DNA of 64,000 bases from Bathynomus jamesi. Lineage: Eukaryota; Arthropoda; Malacostraca; Isopoda; Cirolanidae. Below the pieces are notes generated by a model. The model did no database searches. It saw nothing but the letters and a program-made list of their open reading frames with translations, and was not told the origin of the DNA. The number at the start of each line of letters is the position of its first letter. The first letter of the stretch is position 1. A program made the translations under genes and the position numbers. Below, piece after piece: positions 9,560-20,429 of this stretch. The stretch spans positions 111,001-175,000 of the forward strand of contig JAJOZX010003307.1 in the NCBI GenBank assembly GCA_023014485.1. The letters are read 5' to 3'.

Positions 9560-10860
9560 TGTAAAATGGTATTTATTAGGGCCTCCTGAAAATGTTAAAA
9601 AGCTAATTTGGTAATCAACAAATTCTTTTGAACTGTCTTTGATTATTCCAAGCCAGATTTTACTATGATACTTACAATCAACATATTGGCCAATATGATA
9701 CTCAGTATCTTTGTTTACTAGCAGACTGCTCTCACCCTGTTCAACTCAACTTATTCTAAACAAAGTAGGATTTTCTGAATCAGTTGTTTGATAAGCCTGT
9801 ATCTGGCTCCTTGACTTAGGTACAATTCTGTGGAAGCATCTTGTGCCCTTGATTGATATAGCTTCATTAAACCTATTAGACAGATGTAATTTATTTGATT
9901 CAACCTCCTGATTTGAAGTGCTTCGTACTAAAATCATATAAAGCTCTTGGTGTCAGAATGTGACCAGCATCAGTCACCTCTTTTTACTGTTCCTCCAATA
10001 CTATCACACACATATTTACCATGACTTGTAGCAAAGAAATTCCACTTGGCCTTGACACTGAAATCCTGTTCATGATAACAGAGATTGATGAAATTGAATG
10101 TATTCTTATATTGTTCACCACATCCATCAGAAAAGTAAGTAACTTTTTGTACATTGGGGAATCTATCTTTTATATCTTTTATCAAATATTGCTGAAAAGT
10201 GTGAACTGCTGAAGTTGAGTGCTCAAGACAGTCACTGACAATGCAATAACTGGTGTGGCTTAATTCCCCATCTTGTGATAGACTACAAATGGGTGGTGTT
10301 CCCTGAACATTTGTCCAGTGAAAACTCTGAGGGGCATCTTGAGTAATAAATGAATAGTTTTCAGCAAAATCCCCATGTACAATTAAATCATTACTTTGAA
10401 GATTCTTTTTTATATTCTTCATGTGTTGACTGACATTTTGCAGTGTAGTGATGATGAGTGAGGGAGAGAATGGCTTCTGAAAGAATTTCACTAAATTCCT
10501 CTACTGCAGCTGTATTGCTTTGCAAAAGTGACCAGTCTGTAGTAGTCCATTGAACATATTGTACTGTACATTATCTCTATCTGTCAATATTGACAAGGTA
10601 TTCAAAAAGTTTGCTACACCAATACTACCAGGATATTTTAGACACATATGTAACATACAATTAGAATTGTGGATATAACAAACACTTTTTTCCATGAGGG
10701 TATGGTATGTAAGGCTTTTCTGGCCAATTACTGACACCATGATGGTCCATGAGTTTAGGATTTTGGTGATGGTACAAACACAAACTGTGTGTTCCTTTCC
10801 CCCAGCAATAACACACTATTTAGGTCTTAAATTTGAAAATGATGAAAAGCCAACTGATAG
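9560..10860 (-). pseudogene. GGGTC-2: decayed relative of the GGGTC transposase
   Basis: The minus strand holds a broken gene. 10740-10501 covers the region before the catalytic core; 10491-9970 encodes HGDFAENYSFITQDAPQSFHW, SDCLEHST, VTYFSDGCGEQYKN and SHGKYVCDSIGGTVKR. About 9750-9560 encodes a Trp-containing segment like the C-terminal barrel of the other copies. Relative to GGGTC-1 the sequence is clearly divergent, so it is a different family member, not a duplicate. Stops and frameshifts separate the pieces. The 5' part probably continued rightward before a hAT element inserted at 11002. Its own TIRs could not be located. Confidence 0.65.
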
Positions 10861-11001
10861 GGTGGTTCTTAGCTACATAAGGGCCAAAAAATTTTTTTAA
10901 TTGTTTTACTCCTAACCTTTAATTTTTTTGGTATTGAGGTAAAACTTCTGCATGTGAAATATTTTTTGAATACATCAAGTTTTAGGGGTTGCACAGTGAC
11001 C

Positions 11002-12229
11002 AGGGCTGTGGAGTCAGTGATAAAATTTGCTGACTCCAACTCCAAAAATTTTAACATTCCAACTCCGACTCCAGAAATCTGACTTGTATAATTACGACTC
11101 CGATAGAATGTTAAGGCCAAATTGATTACAATTAGCTTTATTAGGCCAATGGAGATTCATAAACAAGGCATTTCATCACCACCCCATGATTCATCAGTTA
11201 CTTAGTGGCTGTAACTATGCCTTAATGGCTTTTTTTCTCTTTATTCAAAAATTACAATAAATCCCAAAATACAAACTGATTGAAGCTTAAACAAAATAAG
11301 ATTATTATTGGTTTAGCAAATTAATAAGATGTTTTTGTATTATTATAAACATCCGTAATACGTAATATTTTCCATCAGCAGTGAGTGAAAAATATTCAAA
11401 AACCAGATTTATACTAGTGATGGGACGATACCAAAATTTTTAACGATTCCGATTCCGATACGATTCTCGATTCCGATTCCGATTCTCAATATTTTTAAAT
11501 ATAATTCTATACTTGTTTTTCTGAAAATTGTCATATTTTACTCTGGTAAGATTAACTATTTACATTATGAGTATGGTAATATAAATTATATTATAGATTG
11601 GTTTAAAAATAAAAATCAACTGTAAGTTGTAACAATTCATTTTAATCTTCTTGATTACACATCATGGATATACATGTTTTAATGTATAGCTACAATACAG
11701 TAAAAATAAAATTTGTTTTCCTCTTTCATTTAAATTTTACATTGCAAAACTGGTTCAATTAAAAGTTAAAGAATCGTTTTAAGAATCGGAAATCATGGTA
11801 CAATTCTCTCGATTCCGATTCCTGAAAAATGCTCGATTCTTCCGATTCTCAATTCTGATTAATCGTCCCATCACTAATTTATACTTTTGATGTGACATTA
11901 CGCTGTTATCATTACTTATCAAATTGAAATCTAAAAATCTGAAAAAGATTTAGGGTTGCTAGTACAAAATTTTTAAATTTCCTGTTATTAATTATAATCC
12001 TTATTAATTATAAGCAACTATATTTATATATTATTTATATTTATATATTATATATTATTTATTATTTATATATTATATATTAAAACATTAGGTTAAATCT
12101 ATTTTAGTCATAAAATTGAGCTAGGCCTAGACCTAGGCTGCTATGGTTATAGTTGAAGGATTTGCACTGACTCCGACTCCATCCAACTATGCACTTCCGA
12201 CTCCACGACTCCGACTCCACAGCCCTGAG
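11002..12229. mobile_element. nonautonomous hAT element, CAGGGCTGTGGAGTC termini (copy 1)
   Basis: The left end is CAGGGCTGTGGAGTCAGTG; the right end carries GACTCCGACTCCACAGCCCTG in reverse sense. The flanks ACAGTGAC (10994-11001) and TCAGTGAC (12230-12237) make an 8-bp TSD with one mismatch. The subterminal zones are arrays of GACTCC-type hexamers. The interior is AT-rich and noncoding, and resembles the copy at 62522-63342. It lies within or beside the GGGTC-2 remnant and contains another hAT MITE at 11414-11876. Confidence 0.8.
11414..11876. mobile_element. hAT MITE, TAGTGATGGGACGAT termini (copy 1)
   Basis: TIRs TAGTGATGGGACGAT and ATCGTCCCATCACTA. An exact 8-bp TSD, ATTTATAC, lies at 11406-11413 and 11877-11884. 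The subterminal zones consist of repeated CGATTCC hexamer-like units. The related hAT copy at 62522-63342 has a single uninterrupted GATTTATACTTTTGATG at the same place, an internal empty site. A second copy is at 22352-22837. Confidence 0.9.
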
Positions 12230-12539
12230 TCAGTGACCTTAAAGTTTTGATAAATATCGTGATTCAGGATACTTTCATAATAAACAGGAGAACTTCTGGT
12301 GGGCTAAAAACGCAAGCACTCAGGTCCCACAATAAGCATTGATTTCCTGGAATCTGGAAACCTCCTGCAATGTTCTGTCACATCCTGAAGCAGATACAGC
12401 AATACCTTGCACAGCACAGTTAATTGGATCATCTATTTTTCGAATAAAAGTTGAAAGTTCATCAAATGAAATAGTACTGAAAAGAAATTAGAAAACAGTA
12501 GGAAAATTGTGCACTAAATTTAAAAAAATTGACAAAAAT

Positions 12540-14745
12540 ACAAACCGTGCTACATCAAAACCGCGCTGTTCAAGGTATTACTGTACTGGGTTTGCTGTTC
12601 ATCCTGCGTCAGGAGATGATTGTACTCTTCAATGAGAGCAACTCCACGCTCTGCATGATCATTTGTGACAGTGAGGCTGTTGACAACCTTGAGAGCCTCC
12701 CTATAATCCTCTCTAGCTGGCCAAGTGTCTGGATCCTGGTCTAGGAAGTCAGTGGACAGATGAAGCTTTTCAAAGAAGGATAGAGACACTAGTCACAAGA
12801 TCAGAGAGCTGAAGCTGCTCAATAGCTGCTGGATTGACTGTCTGTCGCTTAGGAGCATCTTCTGTTCCTTGCCATAAGCTTCTTTGTAGAAGAGGACACA
12901 GATGGATCAAAAAAGGCAAGGGCCACCAGCTCCTCTGACAGGTACCAGAGGTGTGATGAGAACTTGGCTAGAACAGCTTTTGATACAGCAGTGTTGACAG
13001 TGGCATAGGCAGGGAGAGCCTTCAGAAGATTCAGGTCATTGTTTGGTGCTGATGCAGACAGAGGAGCTTCAATCCATGCCTTGAGGTAGATCTTAACTGC
13101 AAAGACACACGTCTGCTGAAGACCATTCTTCTCCCTGTCTGTCAGTTTAAACTGATGATGAAAAAGCCAGATCTTGAGCGAGTGCCATAAAGTGGATACC
13201 CCATGGAGGAGTGACTCCCATGAAGATCAATGAGAGCTCTATGAATTCCCGGTAGTCATCACGAAGGTCCTTTTGCTCTGTCAGTGACTTTTCAGCCCAA
13301 GCCACTAGCTCTGGGTCATTGATGAGATCAGCTATCTCCTTGTCATCAGCTGCAGTTGTATATGAATTTCTGTCAACAAACTCCCACTGATCTTGAAACC
13401 TCTTAAAAATCAAAACATCTGGTCCTTTGGTAGTACTCATGAGTGTGGTAAAAGCTGTCTCAGCAAGAAGCTCCAAGATATGGTGGCGGCATGCCAGATA
13501 CAAAAAATCCTTCTGCAGCTCCTGTTCTATGAGAACACATGCACCTAACTTTCGCCCAGTATTAGCAGCTGTAGTGTCAAATGATAATCCTATAACCTTC
13601 TCCTTCAAACCCCATTCATTAAGAGCCCATTCTCCCTGTCTGTCAGTTTAAACTGATGATGAAAAAGCCAGATCTTGAGCGAGTGCCATAAAGTGGATAC
13701 CCCGTGGAGGAGTGACTCCCATGAAGATCAATGAGAGCTCTATGAATTCCCGGTAGTCATCACGAAGGTCCTTTTGCTCTGTCAGTGACTTTTCAGCCCA
13801 AGCCACTAGCTCTGGGTCATTGATGAGATCAGCTATCTCCTTGTCATCAGCTGCAGTTGCATATGAATTTCTGTCAACAAACTCCCACTGATCTTGAAAC
13901 CTCTTAAAAATTAAAACATCTGGTCCTTTGGTAGTACTCATGAGTGTGGTAAAAGCTGTCTCAGCAAGAAGCTCCAAGATATGGTGGCGGCATGCCAGAT
14001 ACAAAAAATCCTTCTGCAGCTCCTGTTCTATGAGAACACATGCACCTAACTTTCGCCCAGTATTAGCAGCTGTAGTGTCAAATGATAATCCTATAACCTT
14101 CTCCTTCAAACCCCATTCATTAAGAGCCCATTCTCCCTGTCTGTCAGTTTAAACTGATGATGAAAAAGCCAGATCTTGAGCGAGTGCCATAAAGTGGATA
14201 CCCCGTGGAGGAGTGACTCCCATGAAGATCAATGAGAGCTCTATGAATTCCCGGTAGTCATCACGAAGGTCCTTTTGCTCTGTCAGTGACTTTTCAGCCC
14301 AAGCCACTAGCTCTGGGTCATTGATGAGATCAGCTATCTCCTTGTCATCAGCTGCAGTTGCATATGAATTTCTGTCAACAAACTCCCACTGATCTTGAAA
14401 CCTCTTAAAAATTAAAACATCTGGTCCTTTGGTAGTACTCATGAGTGTGGTAAAAGCTGTCTCAGCAAGAAGCTCCAAGATATGGTGGCGGCATGCCAGA
14501 TACAAAAAATCCTTCTGCAGCTCCTGTTCTATGAGAACACATGCACCTAACTTTCACCCAGTATTAGCAGCTGTAGTGTCAAATGATAATCCTATAACCT
14601 TCTCCTTCAAACCCCATTCATTAAGAGCTGCTATTACAGCCTTGGCTTGTTCTGATCCTGTCCCATTTGCTAACTTGGCAACTTCCAGCAGCTGGGAGAC
14701 CCCCCTTGCCAGTAACAATAACACTGGTCTACAGCCAAAATGCTT
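12540..14745 (-). pseudogene. TAGGGTGG-A-type hAT-like transposase with internal triplication
   Basis: Minus-strand gene fragments read, from right to left: start-proximal GVSQLLEVAKLANG near 14700; a core with VIGLSFDTTAANTGRKLGAC, LYLACRHHILELLAE, FKRFQDQWEF and DDYREFIELSLIFMG; then SSHLWYLSEELVALAFFD near 12930; and the C-terminal VVNSLTVTNDHAERGVALIEEYN at 12789-12550. Order and motifs parallel the element at 17117-19838 (SFDTTSCNTG, LACHHHIAE, NDPAERGVALMKDFN). The core is present three times because of a 501-bp tandem repeat, each unit ending in a stop after a frameshift. The gene is dead. No termini were recognised around it. Confidence 0.7.
13133..14634. repeat. three tandem copies of a 501-bp segment
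   Basis: The landmark CCCTGTCTGTCAGTTTAAAC starts at 13133, 13634 and 14135, giving two periods of exactly 501 bp. Copies 2 and 3 differ at one noticed site (TTTCGCCCAG versus TTTCACCCAG); copy 1 has a few more substitutions (CCATGGAGG versus CCGTGGAGG, TTGTATATG versus TTGCATATG). The junction occurs at a short CCATTCT/CATTCT microhomology. Each unit covers the core of the hAT-like transposase. This is either a recent tandem duplication or an assembly artefact. Confidence 0.9.
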
Positions 14746-14769
14746 CGGAAATAAAAGTAGTCAATCTTT

Positions 14770-15137
14770 ACTAATTTTGGGTCACTGAATACGAAAATGA
14801 TGCCTAAAATTGCCAATTGGCTCTATTTATAAATATATCAGGTAACCCTTCACCCTACTAACTGGACTGCATCTGTTGTGTATGTAATATGTAGACACAT
14901 TGATGCATTGACTCTACTGCGCATGTGCGGTTATATTTTTTTATTTTAATAAATTAATGTAAATATATATACAATAAAATATAATTTTAAATTTATCTTT
15001 TACATTATGTATTTGTAAATTATTTATTAAAAAATAGATTGGATCATTTTAACATATTGCTTCCCATAATGTTTTTGATATTAATATAAATGGAATACTT
15101 ACCTAATTTAAAATTATTAAAATGCAATGTAATTATA
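14770..15137. other. AT-rich DNA with no recognised feature
   Basis: AT-rich sequence between the hAT-like pseudogene and the piggyBac terminus. I see no gene, TIR or simple repeat of note. Confidence 0.6.
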
Positions 15138-15676
15138 TTAACCCTAGAACACTAACGTGACGTTCCAGTTACACCATCACTAACGTCGGGTAAAAAATAC
15201 CCGAAATGGAAAAATGAAAAAAAAAGTTCCAATCAAAATTTATTAAATAACTAAAAATGCATGAAAAGTTTAAGTAATATGCTATGCTATCCCCCCTGTA
15301 AAACTTTAAAAAATAGTAGTAGTGAGCAGTGAGGGGGTACTAAAAAATATTGGAATTTCTTGGGCAAAAAACAAAGAACTTAATATTAAGTCCCTGAGCG
15401 TAAAGATGGCTACAGCTGAAGACTTGTCCTTGCTGTCACACACCCCCAAGACGTATGAGCATCACCACAGAGACGCACAGCCTTGCAGCATCACCATATA
15501 CTGTAGAGGAGATAAGACAAAAAGGGGCATTTATTGAGAAGCGTAAATGTTACGGTTGGCAATATGCATTTTTTTTTACTGTTTCAGTCCGCCTGCAAAC
15601 AAACAGTAAATGCTAATTATCCATTATTAGTCTCATAATTAAGGATGGCAGGCAAAAACAAAAAATTATAACTTAC

Positions 15677-17108
15677 TTATGCATCACAGGCAGCGTAGTA
15701 GTGCCGGGCGCACACGGCTCGGCCACAGAGACGGCATTTATGTTTGGTTTTCCGGTCGGACCCTTTGGGGCACTCCACACACCTCACCATGGGCCCAGTC
15801 GCATCTGCTACCACAGAACCAGACGTGTTGGCAGCAGCAGTAGGGGTTGGGAGGTCACACACTGAACATAAGGCATTCCTGAGTGGTCTTGATAGGGATG
15901 GGGATGTCAGCCTCTCTGTGGCCCATGGCTTAATAAGGGCCAGTGCCAACTCCTGCATGAAATGTCTCCTTTGAGGTGTCACTCCTCCCCTCTTCCTGGT
16001 CGTTTGACAGTGGATGATCCATGCATTGATGTCAGAAGCATTGATCATCCTGTAAAACATACACAGTGGCCACCGCTTGGTTTTGCAACCACAGGAGTAC
16101 TGTGCACACATTTGATCAAATGTGTCCACTCCTCCTTTTGTGCTGTTGTAGAATTCAATAACTTCTGGCTTCCCAGTGGTCCCATGGTTGGCTGGGAGTG
16201 CATGGAGGAGAGGAGCATCACAATCTTCTTGGTGGAAGTAGAAGGGAGGTATGACACCAAAGTTAGGTCCTTGGTGTGCAGGGATGCAGTAGAGCCTGGC
16301 GTCCTACCTTCCTTCGTGATCATCTCCCTCGGTATTTCTTTCTTGTTCCCCTTGATGGTCCCTACGATCGTCATTCCACAGTTGAGGAGGAGGTCAGCAG
16401 CAAGGGGCACAGAGGTGAACCAGTTGTCCGTGGTCACGTTCCTGTTGGTGTGGTGGTACTCCTTCGTCAGTTCTTTGGTGAAGTAGTGTCCAAGTTGTAG
16501 GTTCTGCTGTGGTAGGGTGGCCTGTTTCCCCAAGTATGGAATGCCTGCTAGAAGGTACTTGCTATCGACGTCATTTGCAAGCACTAACTTGAGTCTATAC
16601 TTTGCTGGTTTATTGGGGATGTACATCCGGAATGAGCACCTGCCCCTGAAGCCAAGCAGCTGCTCATCAACAGTGATGTTTTCCCCAGGCACATAATATT
16701 TTCTGCAATTAGCAATAAAAATGTCCCAGATGTGCCTGATGGGAGCAAACTTGTCACTAGCTTGCCTCTGCTGCCTTGTCTCATAATCATCGAAGCGAAG
16801 GCAGTCAAGTAGGAACGCAAACCTGCCCTCTGACAAGGCAGCACGGTACATTGCAGGGCCCCAACTTGGATTCCACATCTCCTTAGTTGTGAGATGGTTG
16901 TCTCTCTGAGTGCCACTGAAGATGAGGACCCCCAGCAATGCTTGTACCTCTGCTGCAGAAGTCCTCTTCAGTGTTGCCGTCTTCCTTGTGTACTTTGCTG
17001 CCTCTATATCAATCTTCTTGTTGGTGCATTCCACAATCACTAGAATTATCTGCTCCTCAAAGAACAGTGAAAAGCACTTCTCAGTGGTGTCAGCACCTGA
17101 TGCATCCT
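15677..17108 (-). pseudogene. piggyBac transposase, catalytic and C-terminal part
   Basis: From 17108 leftward the frame includes VQALLGVLIFSG, LRFDDYETRQQRQASDKFAP, VDEQLLGFRGRCSFRMYIPNKPAKY (split here: VDEQLLGFRGRC, YIPNKPAKY), VTTDNWFTSVPLA and GTIKGNKKEIP. These are hallmark piggyBac (DDE_Tnp_1_7) motifs, including the catalytic D in VDEQ and in TDNWF. A one-base frameshift near 16190 moves the rest into another frame, where VDTFDQM continues and a Cys-rich finger (CVEC...CRLCGRAVC...) closes the protein at 15677. The transposase would excise at TTAA sites; this copy is disabled by the insertion and the frameshift. Confidence 0.85.
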
Positions 17109-17116
17109 GTGTTGGC

Positions 17117-19838
17117 TAGGGTGGCAATAAAAAATGAAGTCGCAAAATTTAAAATGTGCGGGTGCTCATTTTATTCGGTTTGTTGAAAAAACAAATTGTG
17201 CCAAATTTCAAGTTCCTAATCTTATTTTAAGTGGTGGTACAAGACACAAAGAACTTTGTGCTCTAGACTATTGGAAACGAGTGTTTGAGTGAGCTTCAAA
17301 GTTATACAAAACAAAAAACTGAAAGGAACGATTCTGATAAGACTCAAACAACCTCAAATAGGACTGCAATAGCTTGTAGTGATCTGATAGATTACAATTA
17401 TGCCTAATTTTTCTGGCTTCGAATGAATGTGGATTTATTGGTATCAGGGAACATCTTCCGGTGCTGCTCCACAACCTGAAGAATGTATTGCTGTTGATCC
17501 TCCTGTGTGGTCAGCACAGCGTTAAAATCTTTCATTAGGGCAACTCCTCTTTCTGCGGGATCATTGACAACACTGATGGCAGAGACGCGCTGTTTCGCTT
17601 GTTGAAAATCTTCATCTTCCCACTGCTCCGGATCCTTGGAGAGGAAGGATGTGGGAAGCTGGAGCAGGTGGAAGAAGGCCAATGTGTTCTTCGTGACAAA
17701 GGCTGCCAAAAAAAGATGTTCAGCATCTCCCACATCAATTGTCACACGAGGCGAAGGACTCTTCCTTTCTTCATTTTTGAGCGCCTCAACCATGCCTCTT
17801 TTCACCGCGCTGCTGAGATATTCATCAAAAAAGGCCAAAGCGACCAACTTTTCACTTAAGTACCAAAGATGGCTAGTGATCCCTTTCAAAGCGGCCTCTG
17901 CCACGTGTCGGTTAACTTGTCTGTACTGCACCAGCTTTTGTATCAGCTCCAAGTCCAACCGCGGAGCATATCTGGCTACCGGGGCATTGAACCAAACTTT
18001 AACGTAAATCTCTGCAACAAAGAGGCAGAAGTCAGTAACACCCTGGAGCTCCTGGTCCGTGAGTTTCCCCAAGTTCCGCAACTGGTGAAGGTACAAGAAG
18101 ATCTTAAATGCATAGATGCATTTTGCCATCCACCGTGCCCTGTGGAGGGCACCCGGAGTTTGAATATGATTTCCCCGTGGTAAATTTATTCCGAGAAATA
18201 GCAGTATGAGTTCCAGGAATTCACGGTAATCATCGCGAGGCTGCTGAGATCTCAACTGTTCGTGCACAAACTCTGCAACTTTCTCCTTGAATGCGTGCAT
18301 CCGATCTGCCACCTCACGGTCTCCCTCAGCAGAAAGAAACGAATCCTTTACAATCTTTGAAAGAGCTTGATCTTTGGTCCCGAAGAGCATGCTACTAAGG
18401 CTTCGAAAACTTTTTCGAGAACTATTTCCGCGATGTGGTGATGACAAGCAAGATTGAGAAGTTTCTTCCCGAGCTTCTGCTCGAGGAATTGACAAGCGCC
18501 GTTCAAGCGACCGGTGTTACATGATGTCGTGTCAAAAGACATGGCTACGATCCCGGGAGATAACTGCCAGTCTTCCAGCATGTCATGCACTGCTGTTGCC
18601 TGCGCCAGACCTGTTGATGATGGCAGCTTTGGTACCCCCAACAGCTTCATCACACCTTCTCCTGAAACCAGGACTGGAAGGCGATCGACCTTCTCTTTGT
18701 TTGTAAGGTCTGGAAGGAGCTTGCCATCCCAATGAACTGTTAATGGTACCGTGGGGGAAAAGGACCTTCTCAGCTTGTCCGCAATGTCTTGGCGGAATTT
18801 CATTTGAGCTAGTCGGAAATAATCTTGTCTCTCGATTCAATGCGTAGTGCTCCATACTTTGTCCAGCAGCTGCTAAGGTATTGGCCACAACATGGACTGC
18901 CCGGCGATTGGATATCTTTGTGCGGTCCAACGCTTGCGCCAGTTCTTGAGTAACAATCTGATTTAACCCTCTTGATCTTTTCCTCTTGGGAGTGGCAGAT
19001 GACGCGCCTCCTATTGCTCCGACATTCACCTCATCTTCCTTGTCAGTATCCTCGTTTGTAGAACTGCTGCTCGACTCCAAAACCACGGACCTGTCCATCT
19101 TCTGGAGTTCATTCAGGTTCCTTCGTTTCCTTTTCTCTTGCTCACGCTGCCGCGTCATTTTGTTCTCTTGTCTAATATGCTTCTGATCAACAAGTCCTAT
19201 AGTTCCTCGATGACCAGGTTCACGCTGCGCAAGAAGAAACTGCTTGTCTTCTTTATTTTTGATGATTTTGAGTGCAATCGAACAGGCCTTTCAGACCTTC
19301 TAGAAAGACCTTCTCCTTGTCCATCTGGGTTTTGGTACGCCTCGCTCGTAATTTCTTTAAGCTTCTCCACTCAGAATGGAGGTTCTCCAGCTTGTCTTGT
19401 GCCCGGTGCGTAGCTTGAGTCGGAAGACTTGCATTCTTCCACACCTGTTCGACCTCTGTCATCACCAGTCGGCTACTTTCTCTGACAGGGCAAGACTCAG
19501 ACAGGTGAAAGAACAAGAATCGTTCCAGGACCTGCCGCTTGGATGGCAATTTGGCTCCTGTAAGGGCATATGAGTTGGGAGAAGTCTCCAGTAGCCATAA
19601 AACATCATTATTTCTTAGAGTAGTCACCATTTTTCATCTACCTGCAAAGTATACAAAATAGAGAATTAGTAAGTGACAATGGTGGAAACTTTGTTACTCT
19701 TGTACCACCCCCTAATGTTTATCAAAAGTCCTAAAAATTTGCCTGAGTGATTTTCTTCAGGAACTGCACCAAACGCGCCACCGCACTCGCTCCTCCAGGC
19801 AACTTGGATTTTTACCCCTATTGGCTATTGCCACCCTA
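17117..19838 (-). mobile_element. TAGGGTGG-A: hAT-like element inside piggyBac
   Basis: The termini are TAGGGTGGCAATA (17117) and TATTGCCACCCTA (ends 19838). The flanks are GTGTTGGC (17109-17116) and CTGTTGGC (19841-19848), an 8-bp TSD with one mismatch and two extra bases (GA) at the right. It carries one transposase gene on the minus strand (19630-17404). Total about 2.7 kb. The TIRs are short (about 13 bp), as in hAT elements. Confidence 0.8.
17404..19630 (-). pseudogene. TAGGGTGG-A hAT-like transposase, frameshifted
   Basis: Starts MVTTLRNNDVLWLLE at 19630. Blocks in order: VEQVWKNASLPTQATHR; QFLLAQREPG; a basic/Ser-rich linker; KISNRRAVHVVA; HWDGKLLPDLT; VAMSFDTTSCNTGR (candidate first catalytic Asp); LNLACHHHIAEIV (CxxH); RARWMAKCIYAFKIFL (RW); VVNDPAERGVALMKDFN near the end at 17404. 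D, CxxH and RW are diagnostic of the hAT catalytic domain, but the canonical hATC dimerisation motif was not seen. Frameshifts near 19245, 18790 and 18400-18480 break the frame. The same blocks occur in the genes at 20536-24268 and 48801-51008. Confidence 0.75.
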
Positions 19839-19848
19839 GACTGTTGGC

Positions 19849-20429
19849 CCTGGTGTAAAGGCAGGCATAATGTTTCTTGCTGGTGTTCTTGTGGTTGCTG
19901 GTGACTGAGGCCGACAACTCCACCTGAAACCAGCAGTACTGCTGATTGTGCTGGTTGCAAAGTTGATCACAGGGGAGTCATCCTCGTCACGGCACCGGTG
20001 CCGCCCCCTTCCACTAGGAGGAGGTGCAGCACAGGCAGCAGCAGGCATGGAGGGAGGCACAGAAGAGGCAGGTACAGGAGGAGGCACAGGTGAGGCAGGA
20101 GGAGAAACAGAAGGCAAATGAGAGGCCACAGGTGAGGTGTCAGGTCCTGGGGTGGGTGGAGAGGCAGTAGATGTGGCCACAGGTCCAGGTGTGGCCACGT
20201 GGCTGGTGGTAGGCCTAGCACGCCGCGGTCGCTTAGCCCGGCGGTGTGATGACCTGGGCTCATCTATGTCACTATCACTACTCTCTTCACTTGGTTCCTG
20301 GACATAATCCTCATCAAGATCGCTGTCGTAAAGTACCTCTCCCTCAATTACGTCCTCGATCTCATCGTCACTGCTTTCCATTAATTTCTCCTCAATCTCT
20401 TCTGAGTGAAGGATTTCACTCTGAGCCAT
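19849..20429 (-). pseudogene. piggyBac transposase, N-terminal part
   Basis: Starts MAQSEILHSEEIEEKL at 20429. It is very acidic (ESSDDEIEDVIEGEV, SDSDIDEP), then has a basic patch (RRAKRPRRARP), then a long Pro/Ala/Ser-rich linker. An acidic, disordered N-terminus is typical of piggyBac transposases. The reading frame runs to the 8-bp duplication GCCAACAG at 19841-19848 (minus-strand sense), where the TAGGGTGG-A element interrupts. The downstream half resumes in the same codon phase at 17108. Non-functional because of the insertion. Confidence 0.7.

Noticed and set aside
13133..14634. CRISPR-like array
   Set aside because: 501-bp direct tandem repeats with no spacers; eukaryotic transposon context.
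13427..14788. Plus-strand open frames repeated in the triplication
   Set aside because: Antisense shadows of the hAT-like transposase, repeated only because the DNA is repeated.
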